A stretch of DNA of 64,000 bases from Metaphire vulgaris (GCA_018105865.1 CM030869.1:6239525-6303524); one strand, 5' to 3'. Numbered from the stretch's first letter, positions 1-11,741 are shown. The notes: generated from the letters alone by a model not told the origin. A program made the numbers and translations.

Positions 1-435
1 TTTAGTTTTAAATTTAAGATCAAACGTCAGACGTGCTTAATATTTTGTTTGTTCGATGACGGCTTTCTCTGTTAGGCCTAAAAGGCAACATTGAAAAGAG
101 AAGGATCGTGTAATACCGTGTATGAGTATTGAGTAGTGGCGTCAATCTGTAGTAAAAGTTGTGAGGGTCCACCTGTTGTGCCTAATCCTAGCCCTAACAC
201 TATTAACCCTTTTAGCATAATTCTTATTACTTATTAATTATTAAAGGGCAAGTACTGAGAACTGCTTCTTTGAGAAAAAAACAATAGAAAGGTATGGCTA
301 CTACTCCTTGCTATCAATATTATCGACATATCATGCCCGATATAAGATCAAAGACAATTCAATAATTATTGATAACCACTCCTCTCTCTCTCTCTCTTTC
401 GATTTGCTCTGTAAACAACTGACGCCACGCACATT
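1..435. other. No gene seen
   Basis: AT-rich intergenic sequence with one TAGGCCTA palindrome at 73-80 and a short (TC)n run near 383-398. I see no coding, RNA or transposon signal. Confidence 0.5.
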
Positions 436-436
436 A

Positions 437-470
<34 letters not shown>

Positions 471-598
471 CGACGACGACGATGATGATGATGATGATGA
501 TGATGACGACGACGATGATGATGATGATGATGATGACGATGATGATGATGATGACGATGATGATGATGATGATGATCATCATCATCATCGTCATCATT
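436..598. repeat. (GAT/GAC)n microsatellite
   Basis: Imperfect trinucleotide tract of GAT with interspersed GAC blocks, running into (CAT)n at its end. It creates open frames of poly-Met, poly-Ile, poly-Asp and poly-His that have no other support. Confidence 0.95.
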
Positions 599-895
599 TC
601 GGCGCCGTTGTCTAATCAGCATCAACAGAAGGCATGGCCGCACTCAGCTGCATCGACGGGAAAAATCGCCGAAAATAACCAGACCAATGCATTGATTCTC
701 GAAACGCCGAGCAATTCAGAGGCCGAGAGGCGCTTCTCATTTTCCGGCTTAGAGCTTTGTCGGCGCTCAGGCGACTGGAATGCCAGGCGAACTGGAAAAG
801 TGACAGGCTCCGTATTGCAACAGGCAGACGTAGGAGGGCACACACTTATAATGAGACGCAAAGAGGAGGTCAAAACAGTGGCCGAGCAACAGAGG

Positions 896-1075
896 CAGGG
901 TTTAATCTAGGCCGTTTCCGGGGGGGGGGGGAAATGCCCTTTCCTCTCCCCCGGAAATTTTAAATTTCCCGGAAATGTTGGCTTACTATATCAACTAACA
1001 GTAGCCCCTAGCTGATTTTCCCCCGGCTTTGTCAGTTCCCCCTCCCCCGGAGTCCAGAGTCTAGATTAAACACTG
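896..1075. mobile_element. hAT-type MITE, CAGGGTTTAATCTAG family, copy 1
   Basis: A 180-bp non-autonomous element. Its ends are CAGGGTTTAATCTAG and (reverse complement) CAGTGTTTAATCTAG. It is flanked by a perfect 8-bp direct duplication AACAGAGG (888-895 and 1076-1083), the hAT signature. The interior is G/C-run rich (GGGGGG, CCCCGG). Two more copies lie at 63215-63405 and 63464-63633 in the opposite orientation. Confidence 0.9.
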
Positions 1076-1581
1076 AACAGAGGGCGCCGCATTTGCTGCC
1101 AGTGAGTTGTTTTTGCGACATCTGTCTTTCTACTGACGTCATCAAGACACCGATCTCCTAGCCTAAGACTGGTGATATTTATATGAAACGCAAGTTACCA
1201 GAGCTAGATTATGATAATCAAATTCCTGCGTACGATGAAGACTACTCTTGCTCAGGTGCGGTCGACAAGTTATTTCGCGATTACTGTGATCGACTAAGTC
1301 TAAGGCACAGAGCGGTTTCGTTGTCAATGATAATGACTTGTTCAACGCAAGTTTTAGAGGCTACCTTATTCTACAGTAATTATGGTGCTGTCTTCTACTC
1401 TTTAACTGCAGGCGCCTAATTATTCTAAGTGTAGCCTTAGCTTCCTCTTCTTTCTTTCCTTCCGTCGTTCCCTATTGGTGAGCATTACCCAGCGGTTCGG
1501 ACTTCTACGCAGATGACATTCAGGTCTCAATTACTCTCGCAACGTGTCACTCTGTGTGTAGCCGAGATCATAAGATAGCTG
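1076..1581. other. No gene recognised
   Basis: Contains a 78-codon open frame (1183-1419, + strand) starting at an ATG, with no recognisable domain, and a pyrimidine-rich stretch near 1440-1470. Nothing supports it as a gene. Confidence 0.4.
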
Positions 1582-2333
1582 AAGTCAAATCGGAACATTT
1601 TAGAACCGCGACCCACTTCAGCGGTTTTGTAACGGGCCGCGATCCTAATCATAGCATGCAATATAAAACAAATGTATTAGGCCATCTGGCGAACGTTTGT
1701 TGAAAGTAATCTTCTGAGCTTTGAATAAATTGTAAAAACAAAAGCTCTCTGATTCAATTTGAATGAAAATATGGCAAATATATTAGGCTAAATTATTCAT
1801 ATTTTTGCCAAATAAGACAAAATGAGAGAAATAGATATTGAATTCTTGAAAATTATCTTTTTAGATGTTGCCAGGAACATACCTTTGATACGCGTCTTAA
1901 AAATTCTATGAATATGGCAAATCGCTTAACCGATAGGTACTGCTTCACTAACTTTAAAAGAGTCACAAATGTTATTGGAGTTTCAGAGCAAAATGATCGG
2001 AATACGCTTACTTGCGTTATTGCGAAATAAGGTTAATTGTAAAAAGCCAGGTTACCCAATTGGAACCGTGCGACTCACTTCAGTGGTTTTGTAACATGCC
2101 GCGACACAGCAAACTTATTGTCGACTAAAATTGGATAAAACACTAATCACTTTAATAGAGGCCGTGTATGGAGGATTGCTGGCACATAAATTTCTTAAAA
2201 CCTAAGCCTACGTGACATTGTGATTTTGGTTAGAAAATGCCAAGTTTGAATCTAATTTCGCGCTACCCCGCGACCCACTATGCTGAGCCCTGCGACTCAT
2301 TTTTGGGTTGCGACCCACAGTTTGGGAAACCAT
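1582..2333. mobile_element. Decayed hAT-like element related to 50142-50953
   Basis: Long similarity, with small indels, to the element at 50142-50953. Shared blocks include CCACTTCAGCGGTTTTGTAA, CATCTGGCGAACGTT and CAGTTTGGGAA at the right end. The left terminus is eroded and I see no target duplication, so the boundaries are approximate. Confidence 0.7.
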
Positions 2334-2364
2334 CTTATATTGGATACGCTCAGTTATTTTAAGC

Positions 2365-2835
2365 CAGTGTAATTATTTAGTATGGTTGAAATATGGGAGA
2401 ACTTAGTTGATTTAGTAACAGCGCGAGCAAGTGCATTTTGTATTGATTGCAATTTGTTGATGGAGGCTTTGGGAAGGTCATAGTAGAGGGAGTAACAGTA
2501 ATCTAATTTGGAGTGGACTATTGAGATGGCAATTGTGGAGGCAGTCTTGGGATCTAGGTAAGGGTGCAGGCGACGAAGGTCACGAATATGAACAAAGCAG
2601 GCTTTTGAAAGTTGAGAGATTTGCGATTCAAAGTTTAGAGAAGAATCAAATTTGAATCCGAAATTTTTCGCAGTCGGAACGGGGATTATTCATTATTATG
2701 GTGTCAGGAGCCAAGACTAGCTTTGGATTGTCAATTTTTTGGAGTTTTTGGGGTAGTTCAATTAAAAGAAATTCAGTCTTAGATGGGTTAAGAGCAAGAA
2801 GATTAGATTACATCCATGCAGAGATTGCGTGCGCT
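2365..2835 (-). pseudogene. CR1/L2-like LINE reverse transcriptase fragment
   Basis: Read on the - strand, the sequence translates to the distal half of a non-LTR reverse transcriptase. A LNPSKTEFLLI motif comes first, followed, after at least one stop codon and frame changes, by about 100 residues containing SKACFVHIRDLRRL, HSKLDYCYSLYYDLP and QNALARAVTK. This block is typical of CR1/L2 elements after the YADD motif. It is truncated at both ends and non-functional. Confidence 0.85.
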
Positions 2836-3248
2836 GGCGGAAGTGTAGCTGCCTGCGGTACACTATCTCAAATATTCGGTTGCGAACCCAGGTAGGCGGT
2901 TCATTTCAGCATAGAGCGGACCCACGAGAGTGTAGTGTGCTATTTGGGCGTCTAAAGATTTCATACCCCTGCTGTATCCAGCGACCGGGTTCCTTTGTCT
3001 AACGAGTGAATGTTGAATTGAACTAAAGGCATGCAACTCGACTATTCACAATATAGTCTGGTTCTATGAATTGATCAATTTTGCATTTCTTAGTCGGAGC
3101 GTTTCTTTATGAGACATTTAGCAGTGAAACGATAGGAAGAGAGCCTAAAGAATGCGCTGCATTTGACCTTCAGCAGTTCAATCGTCGAAGATAACACCAG
3201 TCATTGCACTGTCAGAGAAACGGTCTTTCAAATGCAAGCTCCAAAAAC
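2836..3248. other. No gene seen
   Basis: Intergenic sequence without a recognisable coding, RNA or repeat feature. Confidence 0.4.
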
Positions 3249-3560
3249 CAGAGGCGTCATTTGGGGGGCTGGGGGGCCGTGCCCCCCCCAAAGAAATGAA
3301 AATATTAATTTATAATGTATTAATGTGCAAAAAATTGCAAAAATTGCCAAAAAATATCAAACAATTGCAAATTTTCCAACATTGACCCTAAAATTTGTCG
3401 AAATTGCTCAAAATTTGCAAAAACAATTGCAAAAAATTTGCAAAAAATTTGCAAAAATGCCTAAAATTTGCAAAAATTTGCCCAAAATTTGCAAAAATTT
3501 GTGAAAAATTTGCAAAAAATTTTTCTCGCCCCCCAAGAAAAGTGTTAAATGACGCCGCTG
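3249..3560. mobile_element. hAT-type MITE, CAGAGGCGTCATTT family
   Basis: 312 bp. Ends CAGAGGCGTCATTT and CAGCGGCGTCATTT (reverse complement), flanked by CCAAAAAC / CCAGAAAC (7 of 8 match). The interior is a run of short AAATTTGCAAAA units at 3305-3520, an A/T-rich tandem array. Those units produce spurious Lys/Phe/Ala-rich open frames. Confidence 0.85.
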
Positions 3561-4137
3561 CCAGAAACCAATTCTCTTATGCAACATCACAGAAGCTACT
3601 TCTCATATTTACAAATGTTCAAAGAGGCAATCTCCTAATAGAACAAATTGTTTTGCTGCGACGTCTGAAGCGACGAAAGCGAATGCTATCTCATTGGGTT
3701 TTTTATGTTCAGACGACTGAGCGAATTTACAGCGCAGAAATGCCATAGAGTTGTTCTAAGGATTCGACGCGGCAGTCTTCTTAAATTAGACAGATCTTTG
3801 ACACACACACACACACTGTAACTGTACTCGGTGAAAATGCTTTATCGAAAATCTAGGCAATAAATTTTGCTGTTTTCTCGTTTTCGCATATTATTCTTAA
3901 TAATTATTATAAAAAAGCATTGGAATAGAACAATAGAAAGAAAACAAAGAACTTTTAAAAAGTTGTCTATGTAAGATGAAACCGTCATAAGTAGGCCTAA
4001 ACGTTGGCAAATTTTCTACAAAAGAAGCAAAATAGTCAAAGCAAGACAACGGGCACAGTTCGAACTTTATTTATATAGCCCAATGTTTTTCTCAGTCAAC
4101 TGTCCTTCAAGCTCACTGTCAGCTTCAGTTATCTCAT
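3561..4137. other. No gene seen
   Basis: Short (CA)n at 3801-3816, otherwise AT-rich unique-looking DNA. Confidence 0.4.
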
Positions 4138-4395
4138 CAGTGGCGCAGCCAAGGAGGAGGTGGAGGTTAAATCCCCCTTGGCCGCCGAAAACAAACTATT
4201 TGTAATGAGCTTCCGTGCATTTTTAAACTTTTGACGCGACTTTTGAGGGTCAAACCCCCTTGGCTATAGACTGTAAAGGTTTAAGTAAGAGACGAGGACC
4301 TTTTTTGCTTGTCAGGATTTTTGCAAATTAAGTTGGTCTCGGTCAAGCCAAAAACCAATCAACCCCCCTATCCGGAAATCCTGGCTACGAAACTG
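4138..4395. mobile_element. hAT-type MITE, CAGTGGCGTAGCCAGGAT family, copy 1
   Basis: 258 bp. Ends CAGTGGCGCAGCCAAGGA and CAGTTTCGTAGCCAGGAT (reverse complement). Target duplication TATCTCAT / TTTCTCAT (7/8). The interior carries CCCCCTTGGC repeats and the GGACC-T6-GCTTGTCA module at about 4297-4314. Other copies are at 58331-58645 and 62594-62903. Confidence 0.85.
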
Positions 4396-4548
4396 TTTCT
4401 CATTCAGTGGTTCATTGAAGTTAAAATTTTATTACAAATTCATTTAGTTTACATGTATCGGACTCTATCACTTGACATTTAAACTGTTGGTCTAACGGTC
4501 CTTTAGCAGTTATTACTAACCTCACTCACTCTCTGATTCATGTCTAAT

Positions 4549-4790
4549 TGAATGGCTGCATGGGTGGAATAAGGAGGTAACTGTATCCGACCCCCTAGTG
4601 GTTTAAGTATCAATAACAATAAGAGGGGTAACTGCATTTACTTCCATATTTCACCGGACCCTTCAACTGATATTTTCACCACTAAGGGGGGTAACTGGAT
4701 TTACTTCCTTATTCCTCTGGGCCCTTCAATTGACAACCTGATCATTAAAGTGGTAACTGCATTTAACTCCTTGTTCCACCCAACCATTCA
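4549..4790. mobile_element. MITE with GAATGG...GGGTGGAA terminal inverted repeats
   Basis: 242 bp bounded by inverted repeats that share GGGTGGAATAAGGAG (left) and GGGTGGAACAAGGAG (right, reverse complement), extended outward by GAATGG. Inside are four GGTAACTG repeats. No clear target duplication; superfamily unassigned. Confidence 0.6.
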
Positions 4791-4996
4791 TTATTATCCG
4801 TATAGGATTGCGGTTAGTTGGAACGCATGCTACTGCCTGATTATAAGATTGCTTTCTTAATTAAAATTGTTAGAACTGTTCAGTACGTGCGTTTCCCTCC
4901 TCTCTCATCCTCTCCGCCGACCTGACGATGAACGCCATACCCAAACCTCCTTCCCTTCAAAAATCAACAACACACTTTTACGATCCAGCAAAGGCA

Positions 4997-5284
4997 CAGA
5001 GGCGGAACGAGGGGCGGTATAGGGGGGGACATATGTCCCAGGGCGCCGAGGTGAGGGGCGCTAAAATCGGGTATTTGGGTAAGTGACACGCACAAAAAAG
5101 AAGAAACACGTGTGACGATCCTTTTTTTGCTTGTCAGCACTAAATGAAGAGGGGCGCCGTAAGAGCTGAGGGGCGCCGAGAACGATGTGACGACCTTTTT
5201 TGCTCGTCAGCGAAGTTAGGGGCGCCAACGGTGCACTTTGCCCCCCCCCGCCCGGGCGCCGCATACCCTCGCGGTCCGCCTCTG
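4997..5284. mobile_element. hAT-type MITE, CAGAGGCGGA family
   Basis: 288 bp, ends CAGAGGCGGAACGAGG and CAGAGGCGGACCGCGAGG (reverse complement). Target duplication CAAAGGCA / CAAAGACA (7/8). Carries two copies of the TGACGA-CC-Tn-GCTTGTCAG module (about 5112-5137 and 5188-5211) between GGGGCGCC repeats. Confidence 0.88.
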
Positions 5285-5597
5285 CAAAGACATCAATAGC
5301 ATTGGACATAATAATGCTCTCGTTGGATCATCTCACAGTGTACTGATAATTCCATTTTGGTTTCTGTTGTCCTCTATCTCTCTGTCATTCTCACGGCGTA
5401 TATACATGTAATATACAATGTGTGATAAACTTTTCCACAGTTTTTATTATTATAATTTTTAAAATTTTAATTATGAGAAGAGCCAGCAATAGTGCATAGC
5501 CTATAGGCCTACGCGTAGACAATTGCTACTAGCGAGGTTTTTGATAAATCGAGAATCAAAGAGACGCATTAGAGAGAATTCATCGCTCGTCGGAATA

Positions 5598-6600
5598 AAA
5601 ATCTCGGAATAATAATAATAATAATAATTATGCACTTCTATAGCACCAGTTCTAATACCCAAGGTATCAATCGATGGTACTTCAAAATCAATCCGCAAAA
5701 GATCCAGGTCATTCCAGAGATCAGTCAGAGGGAGAGAGTGAGACGGACTATGGAGGAAACGCCAATTGAAAGAGATGTGTCTTAAGTCTGGATCGGAAGA
5801 TGCTCAGTGAATTGGAAGATCTGACAGCCGGAGGGAGAGAGTTCCAGACTTTAGGCCCAGAAATAGAAAAAGCTCTCTTGCCAATTTCAGTGTTGGTTCT
5901 AGGTACATTCAACAATGAATCAGCATACCTTGTTGAATGACGATGGTTTGGGTGATTCAACATAGATTTTAAATATTGAGGTTGGCCAGACTGCAGTGTT
6001 TTAAAAACCAGGAGACCAGTTTTGAATAGAATTCTCTGTTCTACCGGCAACCAGTGTAACTTTTGAAGAACAGGTTTAATGTGATCATGCTTACGAGTTT
6101 TTGTAATGGCTCGGGCAATAGAATTCTGAATCCTTTGAAGCTTTTGCATGTTAGATCTGGTCATACCATTGTAAAGAGAATTGCAATAATCAAGTCTGCT
6201 GCTGACAAGGGCGTTTGCAAGAGGAATCAGAGCGGATTTGGGCACAAGATCACGAATTCGTCGAATATCTCTGATTTGCATATGAGCAGCTCTGCTGACC
6301 TTATTTATATGATCGTTAAACGACATGTTCTTATCAAATATCACCCCTAGGTTGCGGACAGACTGACTTAGATTAACTGAAATGTTGTCAAATATAAATG
6401 AATTAATGTCTTCAAATTTACTTAGATTAAATGATGTACCAAGAAGTAAAAACTCAGTTTTTGAAGGGTTAAGTGCAAGCTTATTATTAAACATCCAAGA
6501 CTGAACGTTTTGCAGGCAAACGGACAGATTTTCTAGTGACATGGAGGAGGTTTTATCGTCGAAGGCAATGAATAACTGTATATCAAAGGAATTGACAAAC
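5598..6600 (-). pseudogene. CR1/L2-like LINE, 3' half with reverse transcriptase C-terminus
   Basis: An open frame of 264 codons (5748-6542, extendable upstream to about 6590) encodes the C-terminal reverse transcriptase and thumb regions of a Jockey-superfamily (CR1/L2-like) retrotransposon. Motifs in order: a degenerate YADD region (SFDIQLF), SWMFNNKLALNPSKTEF, VRNLGVIFD, SRLDYCNSLYNG, LQRIQNSIARAI, LHWLPVEQRILFK, GPKVWNSLPP and a final RSRLKTHLFQLAFPP. The 3' UTR (5630-5747) ends in an (AAT)n tail at 5610-5629. It is truncated at the 5' side near the catalytic motif, so it is dead. Further 3' ends of the same family are at 49143-49264 and 49855-50043. Confidence 0.92.
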
Positions 6601-8249
6601 TAGGCTCGAAGCTCTCATGGAAATCGACTTATTGTGCTGATTCCAAAAGCCGTCCTATAGAAACCTCAAAGACGCGACCCACTCAGCAGTCAGCAGTGTT
6701 ACACGCCAGACATCGATGTAAAGCAATCGCAAAATGGCGATCGCAGATATGGAATAAATCCATACCAACCAAGGGTCTGTTAAGTGGACTTCAGAATAGA
6801 CGAGGAGGATGACAAAATGCAGTGTCCAGAAGTCGTCGTCAGAAGACCGTTGAAGAAGAGCATGTCTAGAGATTATATCCAACGTAAATGTGTACACAAT
6901 GGAAAACACATGGCCCTTCCTGCTCAACGATAGATCGGGTCTTAACGTCCGACATGTAGGAACGATACGAATTGCTTAATAGAAATGTTTTAATCCTGAT
7001 GCAATTCCGATGGTAATATAAATTAAACTGAAGCTAAATTTGAAGACTTAAACCTCAAACAGAAATTCAACACATACACTTAATGCATAGCATAGACACT
7101 AAATCTTCAAAATCATATTCCATTTAATCACCTCCATTGATTGCATCTCTCAGCAATCGCTCCTTCCATGAATTTTGATGTCTCCGATAAGACTCTAAAA
7201 AGCCCGTTACTTAGATCTACAGACGTTACTGATTGAGAAACCTGCCACCGATATACGCACACACACACGCACACACGCGCAGACTGGCGTACGCAAAGAC
7301 AGCGTACAAACACAAAGCATACGCGAGGTTTACTCTAAGCAAATATATCGGTGGACGGCGAGGGGTTCGGGGTGGGAAATGTCCCTGGTGCCGACCGCCG
7401 AGGGATGTCGTCAGTGAGACCCGCTGTGGCATCTGTGGGAAGAAATGGGGGATAATATTCCTGCTTACTGGATTCCCTCTCCCACTTGTCCTAGGAAGGG
7501 GAAGCTTCATGCTGCTATTTAGCTATAAATCATTTGGCAATATGAAACAATTAAACATCTTTTTCTCCCGCTGATCTGATTCTCCTGCCGTACTGATCTC
7601 ACTTTGCAGTGGGCAGACAAAATACTTGCACATCAATAAGATGGTTGAAGTTGATATTTTACTGAATGTCCTAGATTTTGTGATATCTATGATTCCTTCT
7701 ACTCTGACACCAACACAGTTTAGAAATAAATCTGTCCAATTCTTGTCATACTGCAAAATATAGGCCTAATACTAAATCGCCCTCTTCCAGATCTGACTTA
7801 GATAACTTTATGGTAGTCAAATTTTAGAGAATGTTTTGTCATGTTTCGAAGTTCTGAAATGCTATCTACGATATGATTATGATATTCAATGGCGATTGGA
7901 TTAATTCGACTTACGCGAGGACTGAATGAAATGTGATTAGTTCAGACAATTTCTTAAGCAATCGGCTGAAACTTTGAAACTTACAGCTGAACCTATGTCT
8001 AAGTCTAATGCAGTTGTAGGAATCTCAGTTTTTTTTATAATTTAACTAATGTAAAGTCTCTTTCGAATCGAGAAAATTATGCTAAATATTGCAACTTCAT
8101 TAAATACGTAGTCGTTACTCTCTAGTGAATTTTAATAGTTTTATAGTGATAAAAACCCAGTTATATCTTGTTCGTATAATCGTATTATTACATTGTTTGT
8201 GTGAGGCGGAAAAATTTACATCTTGACTGCTCACATAAATATAGTGTGA
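6601..8249. other. No gene recognised
   Basis: 1.6 kb without a supported gene. A short (CA)n lies at 7258-7282. On + near 7377-7447 an open frame contains a CPWC-x11-CGIC spacing that resembles a zinc ribbon, but there is no exon support and I do not call it. Confidence 0.4.
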
Positions 8250-8305
8250 ATTAAAGTGGCTTAGGAGGCATTACTGCCTGCGAGACAGCCACTATAGGGA
8301 CGCTA
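8250..8305 (-). repeat. SINE 3' tail fragment
   Basis: Matches the 3' part of the tRNA-derived SINE found complete at 19150-19278 and 55722-55848 (ATTAAAGTGGCTTAGGAGGC, CAGCCACTATAGGGA). The tRNA-like half is missing. Confidence 0.7.
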
Positions 8306-8703
8306 CAGCCTACAGATATAACTAAGAATCTTTCCGGAATAAAGTGTAACCATTAAAAGGCTCCACTCAATTCAAATTCACGACTTTAATTGTGAGAATC
8401 AGTCAGTGATGTTAACAAGGACCGACCCCCACAAGGACGAGGATAAGGACGAGGACCGACCCGACAAGGACGAGGATCGACCCCCCCAAGCACAAAGACC
8501 ACAAGGACTGACCTCCAAGGATAAGGATCAAGGACAAGGACAAGACCTCTGTCAGACAAAAAAGTCAGAAAGGAAAAAACCAAAAACAATTTCAATTCGA
8601 ATCACAAAATTAGAAATCAAAAAAAGAATGTTGTAAGACATTCTTTAGCTATCCTCGATGCGAAGTTGGGCTACACTATGTATCACATCTCATAATATAT
8701 AAA

Positions 8704-8901
8704 CTAGTCAACAGAAATGTTGCATTTCAAATAAACAAGTGTTTCCAACAGCTGATCAGTCATGCGCGCACGGTGAGGTCTAGGCCTAATTATGAGACCA
8801 CTTTGCGAAAACACTCGTTCAACTGCCAATCTCCATTGTTGATCATGCTTTGTTCCGTTCTTTTGTAGACACTGACGCCAGTATTTTAGGATACAAATCA
8901 A
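8704..8901 (-). pseudogene. hAT transposase C-terminal fragment
   Basis: A 65-codon frame encodes VERVFSQSGLIIRPRP followed by RMTDQLLETLVYLKCN. This matches the conserved hAT dimerisation region (ERvFS-x-G ... L-x-x-Lv-x-LkcN) of Ac/Tip100-like transposases. The rest of the protein, including the DDE residues, is absent. It lies inside the TIR-bounded element 8404-9632, which fits it being that element's own transposase. Confidence 0.8.
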
Positions 8902-8949
8902 TCATATGTCGTACAACTAAAGAATAATAGAAATTTAAAAAACGCATGC

Positions 8950-9240
8950 GTCTGGTTCTTCTCTTCCTTTTCTTCCATCATCTATGATGACGATGAGTTT
9001 GATACGAGATGACTCCAGGTCTTCCTGTCTCTTGCCATGTGTGTTGCTTCTTCTAAGTTCAGATTTTGTTTTCCGACATGTTCTTTTATATTATCTATCC
9101 ATCTCTTAGCTTGTCTTCCTCTACTTCTCTTTCTCTCAATATGATAGAGAAGAGCTCTCAGAGGCTGTCTTTCTACTCTTATTCTTGTCACATGTCCAAA
9201 CCACTGTAGTCTTCTTCTTCTTCGGATTTTGTCTATTGCT
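8950..9240 (-). pseudogene. LINE reverse transcriptase C-terminal tail
   Basis: The - strand reads RTAIDKIRRRRRLQWFGHV, then LLYHIERKRSRGRQAKRWID and MARDRKTWSHLV. This is the C-terminal cassette (WfGHV ... GRpkkRWiDni ... A-x-DR-x-W) of RTE/Dong-type endonuclease-reverse transcriptases. Only about 90 residues remain, inserted in the hAT element. Confidence 0.8.
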
Positions 9241-9640
9241 GTCCTGTTTTTACGCTTTCGAAAAGGAAAAGGAAGTTCAGCTGCTCAACTGGTATTATAC
9301 AGGAAACAATGACTACACATTTAGAATTACTCGAAGCAAGTATGTAAATATAAATCCACATACTACTCTTACCTTGGAACATAATTATCAGAACAATTGT
9401 AAATGGTATGCAAGTAATTTGGTCCTTATAAGGATTTTTCAAGGACTAAGTTACAAGGACCAGGACAAGGACCGATCTGCAAGGACGAGGATAAGGACGA
9501 GGACCGAGCCCCCAAGGACGAGGATAAGGACGAGGATAAGGACGAGGACCGAGCCCCCAAGGATGAGGACAAGGACAAGGACTTAAAATTGGTTCTTAAG
9601 GACAAGGACCAGGACAAGGATTGACATCACTGGAATCAGT

Positions 9641-10417
9641 GTACGGTAGTTTGATCTGTATTCTGAACCAATCGATTCTCCGCTGACTTCTCTATTCGCG
9701 CTCTCCTCTGATCGCGTGGGAGAAATGGATACGAAGTCAAAATAGCGTTAGTCATTAGAATTCAACTTACGTAGACTGCGGCTTTATCTTCCGCAAAAGG
9801 AACATCCTATACACTGTGGTACAGCAATGATCAATCACCCGATCGGGAAACTTGTTCCATTGCTCGCCTGACATCGATTCGAAGCTTCGGATGTAAAACG
9901 ATTTTTTGCATATTTTCACGTGAAACTGAATAAGAGAGCATCCGATGGCGCAAAGGCTTATATAGCGCCGCTTTATAGTTCAAATTAAATAAAGACAATA
10001 CTGTGCTTGAAGTGCATGCATTGCCATCCGCACTAATTCCCTTCATTTATGCTCTATTGATGGATCGAATCTAGCTCCACATGAATAGATATTTGGTCGT
10101 CTCCTGATTCCGCCAGGAAGGAAATGTTCGTTTACTCTTCGGCTTCACCAACCTCCCTCCCTCCCTCAATCGTCGAGTCTTCACCGAATCATAAAACATA
10201 AGACTGCGTCTTACACGAGCGGCAGACTTCCAAGTTCCTTGGCTTCTACTTATTCTCTGATTCTTTAATGTCATCTCCTAGGGAAGCAGTCAACGAAGGA
10301 CAAATAGAAACCTCTACGCCACATCTACAGCGTAGCTACTGTATAAAGCAACCAGACCAGACAGGCAGGCAGATAGACAGAGCAGCTAGTGCAGTACAGG
10401 TCAGAGGGCGTTAGATA
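9641..10417. other. No gene seen
   Basis: Unique-looking intergenic DNA; no coding, RNA or transposon signal recognised. Confidence 0.4.
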
Positions 10418-10425
10418 GAGAAGTA

Positions 10426-10664
10426 CAGTGACGGTTCCACGTGGAGATGAGTGGGGATGCATCTCCTCCACCGGATTTCCCGGATTTACTTTTTTGCTTG
10501 TAAAAGCTATTTTTCGGTAAAAGTATAGTAAAATTAGGGAAAATTTCCCTTTTCACCCTTTTCGGCAAAGTTTATTGATTTTTTTCTCTCTTCTATTTTC
10601 ATCCCCCACCAACTTTCTATGAATTCCTTTCATCCCCCACCAAGAAATCCTGGAACCGCCACTG
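10426..10664. mobile_element. hAT-type MITE, CAGTGRCGGTTCCA family
   Basis: 239 bp. Ends CAGTGACGGTTCCA and CAGTGGCGGTTCCA (reverse complement), target duplication GAGAAGTA / GAGAGGTA (7/8). It contains a TTTTTTGCTTGTAAAAG stretch at about 10491-10506. Confidence 0.88.
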
Positions 10665-10800
10665 GAGAGGTAGAGAAAGAAAGAGAAAAGAGAGAAACAG
10701 AGAAAGAGAGAGAAACAGAAAAGAGAGAGAGACATACATGTGTCAGACAGACATGTGTCAGACAGAGAGACAGAGAGCGAGAGAGCGGAAGTGACAGAGA
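10665..10800. repeat. (GA)n-rich purine tract with an ACATGTGTCAGACAG duplication
   Basis: Imperfect GAGA/GACAGA tract on +, including a tandem duplication of ACATGTGTCAGACAG near 10735-10763. Confidence 0.8.
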
Positions 10801-11560
10801 ATTGATGGTTGAAACCCGATCAAAACCAAATAGAGGACGAATGCGTGAGACACTCTCGTATACCAATGACGCTCAATTTAAAGGACTAACGGAACGCCCG
10901 ATATAGCGCCCATAGCAGAACACACCAAATAGAAAACGAATCAAATGCTTATGTACATGTTAATTAAGTCACGATAGATCAAGAGATCACACTTAGCTGC
11001 AGAGTGGCTCCTTTATTTTATGTATCAGCTTATTTATGCTCAGCGTATTACCGTAGACACATGAACACCGCTTTGCTGGGAATATATAGGGCCTATGTTG
11101 TACACGATATGTGATTTGATGTAAGGGCAGGACCGGCTTTAGAGAACGTTCTCCATGTCTCGAGAAAATCCATAAAAACTGGAATGAAAGCCCTGTCGGC
11201 GGGAAAAAGGAGTGGACTGGCTCAGGACTTTCCTGTGTTCTTTATAGTCTGGCTTATTATAGCGCCATCTTTTGCTGAATTCGCTTTAATCTTCTGTTTA
11301 TCATTCGTCTCTGAACAAGACTCGCGAAGCTCAGATGACCAATGAGAATGCTAACACGCGAGATTTATCAAGTGAAACTATTTCTGGAAAGAAATTTACA
11401 TTGAAAACGTAAGAGATTTAAATAAGCTGAAGACAGGAAACAGCAAATACAATATTTAAATAATACAGAGAAATAGAAATAGACCATACAGTAGTATCAA
11501 CATTTTATCATATATTGAAGGCCGTGTCGTGTATCATCGTTTGAATGTTCGTAGTTTGTA
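10801..11560. other. No gene seen
   Basis: Intergenic sequence. Exons 2 and later of the receptor at 11779-12232 would run this way on the - strand. I searched here for TM3/DRY-like coding sequence and found none. Confidence 0.4.
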
Positions 11561-11741
11561 CAGTAGAACTTCGTTATAACGTACTTGGCGGGTTTCTAAA
11601 CTATAGCACGCTATACGCTAATATAGTAATATCCAATGTAATCCAATACAGTAGCGCATCACACAGGACCGTACATCACGATACATTACAACCGGGTATA
11701 GCCTACGTTATAACCGAGTCCGTTATAACGAAGTTCTACTG
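11561..11741. mobile_element. pogo/Tigger-like MITE (TA target site)
   Basis: 181 bp with near-perfect terminal inverted repeats CAGTAGAACTTCGTTATAAC at both ends, flanked by the dinucleotide TA. This matches the known Tc1/mariner-superfamily pogo/Tigger terminus type. It lies in the receptor's first intron, 38 bp past the splice donor. A truncated reverse copy is at 49040-49125. Confidence 0.9.

Larger units (their letters stand above)
8404..9632. mobile_element. hAT element with transposase remnant, CAGTGATGTYAA termini
   Basis: 1229 bp. Ends CAGTGATGTTAA and CAGTGATGTCAA (reverse complement) with a perfect 8-bp target duplication GAATCAGT (8396-8403 and 9633-9640). Both flanks just inside the termini (about 8416-8550 and 9446-9620) are AAGGAC/GAGGAC minisatellites in the same orientation. 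The centre holds a hAT transposase C-terminus on the - strand and an inserted LINE fragment. This is the only element here that still shows hAT transposase sequence. Confidence 0.9.

Noticed and set aside
1183..1419. 78-codon open frame on +
   Set aside because: No recognisable domain, no splice or promoter context, and length expected by chance.
7377..7447. Zinc-ribbon-like CPWC-x11-CGIC in an open frame
   Set aside because: The surrounding residues match no family I know, and no credible splice sites bound it; the Cys spacing alone is weak evidence.
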